A stretch of 7,658 nt of DNA from Nocardioides sp. (lineage in GTDB: Bacteria; Actinomycetota; Actinomycetes; Propionibacteriales; Nocardioidaceae). The stretch is from assembly GCA_023252065.1 (NCBI GenBank), contig JAHEXO010000087.1:1-7658 (forward strand). The letters are read 5' to 3'. The position numbers and the translations under genes are program-made. The notes beneath the pieces were generated by a model. The model made no database searches and was not told the origin of the DNA. It saw only the letters and a list, made by a program, of their open reading frames with translations. Positions 6,372 through 7,658 of this stretch are shown here, in pieces (the stretch's first letter is position 1; each line of letters starts with the position of its first letter).

Positions 6372-6929
6372 ATGAGTCGGTCCCTTGTGACCTTGCGTGA
6401 TGCCAGCCTTGCCGATGTCGAGCAGCTGGCGGCCCTGTGGCAGCCGTTCCTGCGCCGCTCCGACGCCGCCCAGCTCGACGACCTTGCCGGCGCCATCGAG
6501 CGCACCCAGCAGGTTCCGGGCGAGCGCCTGGTCGTCGCCGAGTACGACGGCGCCTTCGCGGGCGCGGTCTACCTCAAGGCGGCGACGTACTCGCCGGTCA
6601 ACCCCGAGCCGGTGCTCCAGGTCCACAACGCCGCCGTCGTCACCGACCACCGGCGCCGCGGCATCGGCAAGGCGCTGGTCGAGGCAGCGGTGACCTGGGC
6701 CGAGGAGCTCGGCATCGGGCACGTCGCGACCGCGGCTGCGTCCGGCTCGCGGGAGGCCAACCGCTTCATGGCCCGACTCGCCCTCGGTCCGCAGGCCGTG
6801 CTGCGGATGGCTCCGACCCCCGCCGTGCGCGCCAAGCTGGTCGGGCGCTGCCAAGGCGGCCGTCAGGTCACCCAGGTGCTCGCTGTACGCCGCAGCCTGC
6901 GCAACGCGCGTTCGGTCTCGAACAGCTGA
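6372..6929 (+). CDS. GNAT family N-acetyltransferase
   Basis: 185 residues. The ATG at 6372 is chosen over an in-frame upstream ATG (6294) because GGAGG (6360-6364) sits 7 nt before it and the fold begins at once with VTLRDASLADVEQLAALW, the usual beta1-alpha1 of GNAT proteins. LVVAEYDGAFAGAVYL (53-68) is the central strand pair. Motif A for acetyl-CoA binding is VTDHRRRGIGKALVEAAVTWAEE, with the R-x-x-G-x-G pattern at Arg94-Gly99. AASGSREANRFMARLALG follows, where many GNATs have NxxAxxFYxxxGF. The C-terminal 35 residues are basic and less conserved. It transfers acetyl from acetyl-CoA to an amine; the acceptor is not predictable. The stop is only 3 nt from the convergent thioesterase remnant. 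Confidence 0.85.
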   Translation: MSRSLVTLRDASLADVEQLAALWQPFLRRSDAAQLDDLAGAIERTQQVPGERLVVAEYDGAFAGAVYLKAATYSPVNPEPVLQVHNAAVVTDHRRRGIGKALVEAAVTWAEELGIGHVATAAASGSREANRFMARLALGPQAVLRMAPTPAVRAKLVGRCQGGRQVTQVLAVRRSLRNARSVSNS

Positions 6930-6932
6930 TCC

Positions 6933-7246
6933 TCAGCCGGGCACCCGGTCACGCGGGATCAGGGCGCAGGTGATCCGGCAGGTGCACACACGCGGTTGCC
7001 GTGCTCATCGTTGATCACGATGTCGTAGGACGCCACCGTGCATCCGAGGTGGATCGCGGTGGCGGTGGCGGTCACCAGCCCGCTGGTGGCGGCGCGGTGG
7101 TGGGTCGCGTTGATGTCGATGCCCACCGACACCCGGTCGGGGTGGGCGTGGATCGCCGAGCCCAACGAGCCGAGGCTCTCGGCCAGCACCACCGAGGCTC
7201 CTCCGTGGAGGAGGCCGTAGGGCTGGGTGTTGCCCAGACGGAGCGA
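6933..7246 (-). pseudogene. PaaI-type hot-dog thioesterase, N-terminally truncated and frameshifted
   Basis: From 7234 down, the minus strand reads GNTQPYGLLHGGASVVLAES, then VGIDINATHHRAA, IHLGC and YDIVINDEHGNRVC. This is the core of a PaaI-like thioesterase, with active-site pattern NxxGxxHGG and the helix acid in LAE. Two lesions are visible. First, after NRVC the open frame runs to APAGSPAP and stops at 6959, whereas removing one GT from the GTGTGT run (complement of CACACAC, 6985-6991) restores VCTCRITCALIPRD, the expected family end, with a stop at 6933. Second, homologues carry roughly 40 further residues before GNTQPYG (helix and first strand). Here the frame instead enters a CCGG repeat and the antisense of polA. 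An open frame to an upstream start does exist (6959-7378, or from GTG 7288), but no SD precedes it and its N-terminus is not thioesterase-like. A sequencing error at the CA run is possible; it would not explain the missing N-terminus. Confidence 0.65.
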
Positions 7247-7276
7247 CCGGCCCGGCCCGGCCCGGGCCGGGCCGGC
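7247..7276. repeat. Six CCGG(C/G) pentamer units containing a 24-bp palindrome
   Basis: Positions 7247-7276 read as six consecutive 5-nt units, CCGGC three times, CCGGG twice, CCGGC once. Because the unit switches from C to G at the middle, bases 7252-7275 form a perfect palindrome centred between 7263 and 7264, with no loop. It lies between the thioesterase remnant and the polA promoter. It may have arisen by slippage or foldback; it could also trouble sequencing and polymerases. No function can be assigned. Confidence 0.6.
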
Positions 7277-7292
7277 TGTCGGTGGCACTGGA

Positions 7293-7298
7293 TAGAGT
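7293..7298 (+). promoter_or_regulatory. Probable polA -10 element for a leaderless transcript
   Basis: TAGAGT fits the actinobacterial TANNNT -10 form. Its last base is 7 nt before the polA GTG at 7305, the usual distance to a transcription start, so the mRNA would begin at or next to the start codon. There is no SD at useful spacing (only AGG touching the GTG), which agrees with leaderless translation. No -35 match is visible; the upstream position is the CCGG repeat. Confidence 0.5.
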
Positions 7299-7304
7299 CG
7301 GCAG

Positions 7305-7658
7305 GTGCCTGATCCCGCTTCGTCGACGGCGACCGCGACTGCGGCCCAGACGGTGACCCAGACTGCGACTGAGACCAAGCCGCGGCTGTTGCTCCTCGAC
7401 GGCCACTCGCTGGCCTACCGCGCGTTCTTCGCCCTCCCGGTGGAGAACTTCTCGACCACCACCGGCCAGCACACCAACGCGGTCTTCGGGTTCACCTCGA
7501 TGCTGATCAACGTCCTGCGAGACGAGCAGCCGACCCACATCGGGGTGGCGTTCGACAAGTCGCGCCAGACGTTCCGCCTGCAGGAGTACGCCGAGTACAA
7601 GGCGAAGCGCAACAAGACACCCGAGGAGTTCTCCAGCCAGCTCCCGCTGATCAACGAG
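7305..7658 (+). CDS. polA: DNA polymerase I, N-terminal 5' nuclease domain (3' end outside window)
   Basis: 118 codons in one open frame to the last base, with no stop. After a 26-residue Thr/Ala-rich extension comes LLLLDGHSLAYRAFFALP (28-45), where Asp32 is the first metal ligand of the 5' nuclease domain. It is followed by NAVFGFTSMLINVLRDEQPTH and AFDKSRQTFRLQEYAEYKAKR with the conserved TFR and YK/R residues of the helical arch region. The actinobacterial insertion-free pattern LPVENFSTTTGQHTNAV matches PolA of this phylum. The enzyme removes RNA primers and fills gaps in replication and repair; the 3'-5'-like and polymerase domains would follow outside the window. The GTG start is chosen because of the adjacent -10 element; a later GTG at codon 17 (7353) is possible but lies inside the extension. 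The gene order pdtaR...polA is also seen in M. tuberculosis (Rv1626, Rv1629). Confidence 0.95.
   Translation, partial: MPDPASSTATATAAQTVTQTATETKPRLLLLDGHSLAYRAFFALPVENFSTTTGQHTNAVFGFTSMLINVLRDEQPTHIGVAFDKSRQTFRLQEYAEYKAKRNKTPEEFSSQLPLINE
7329..7376 (+). repeat. Eight degenerate hexanucleotide units in the PolA N-terminal extension
   Basis: Codons 9-24 of polA divide into eight 6-nt units (GCGACC, GCGACT, GCGGCC, CAGACG, GTGACC, CAGACT, GCGACT, GAGACC). All but one encode X-Thr, giving an alternating A/Q/V/E-Thr tail. The region is outside the nuclease fold and is predicted to be disordered. It looks like an old tandem duplication that has diverged by point changes while keeping frame. Confidence 0.55.

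Noticed and set aside
5368..6375. Plus-strand open frame of 335 codons opposite the DUF554 gene
   Set aside because: Although longer than the DUF554 gene, it is a low-complexity Arg/Gly/Asp/Gln-rich shadow with no SD. The minus strand gives a full set of DUF554 motifs.
1..7658. tRNA/rRNA genes, CRISPR arrays, insertion sequences or prophage genes
   Set aside because: No tRNA cloverleaf, spaced direct-repeat array, transposase or terminal inverted repeats were recognised by eye on either strand. All gaps between genes are under 170 nt.

Overview
The window is high-GC DNA with SD-preceded GTG/ATG starts and tightly packed genes. It looks like an actinobacterial chromosome, probably Nocardioidaceae-like; the genus is an inference from protein resemblance only. 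It is mostly an ordinary chromosomal region and I do not see a new defence, mobile or biosynthetic system. The points of interest are non-coding structures and one damaged gene.

Layout. Positions 1-354 hold the 3' end of an ANTAR response regulator that closely resembles mycobacterial PdtaR (Rv1626). A 164-nt gap (355-518) follows, with four inverted repeats and a palindromic direct repeat. Next comes a complete five-gene branched-chain/polar amino acid-type ABC importer on the + strand (519-5450): lipoprotein binding protein (LivJ type), permeases LivH and LivM, and ATPases LivG and LivF. The last four genes overlap by 4, 8 and 11 nt and must be translationally coupled. A perfect 19-bp stem-loop separates livJ from livH and probably sets the ratio of binding protein to membrane components.

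A convergent DUF554 membrane protein (5524-6270, minus) follows, then a divergent GNAT acetyltransferase (6372-6929, plus). Their shared 101-nt spacer has overlapping candidate -10 elements and an 8-bp inverted repeat. Downstream, on the minus strand, is a hot-dog (PaaI-type) thioesterase that appears broken: its N-terminal third is absent and a dinucleotide slip in a CA run shifts the frame near the C-terminus. The window ends in the first 118 codons of polA (DNA polymerase I, 5' nuclease domain), which seems to have a leaderless GTG start just after a TAGAGT -10 element.

Gene cooperation. LivJ captures the ligand outside the membrane, LivH/LivM form the channel, and LivG/LivF hydrolyse ATP. 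PdtaR acts on RNA through its ANTAR domain; a link between it and the structured livJ leader is possible but not shown. M. tuberculosis also has pdtaR (Rv1626) a few genes before polA (Rv1629), so the importer, DUF554 and GNAT genes sit inside a partly conserved neighbourhood.
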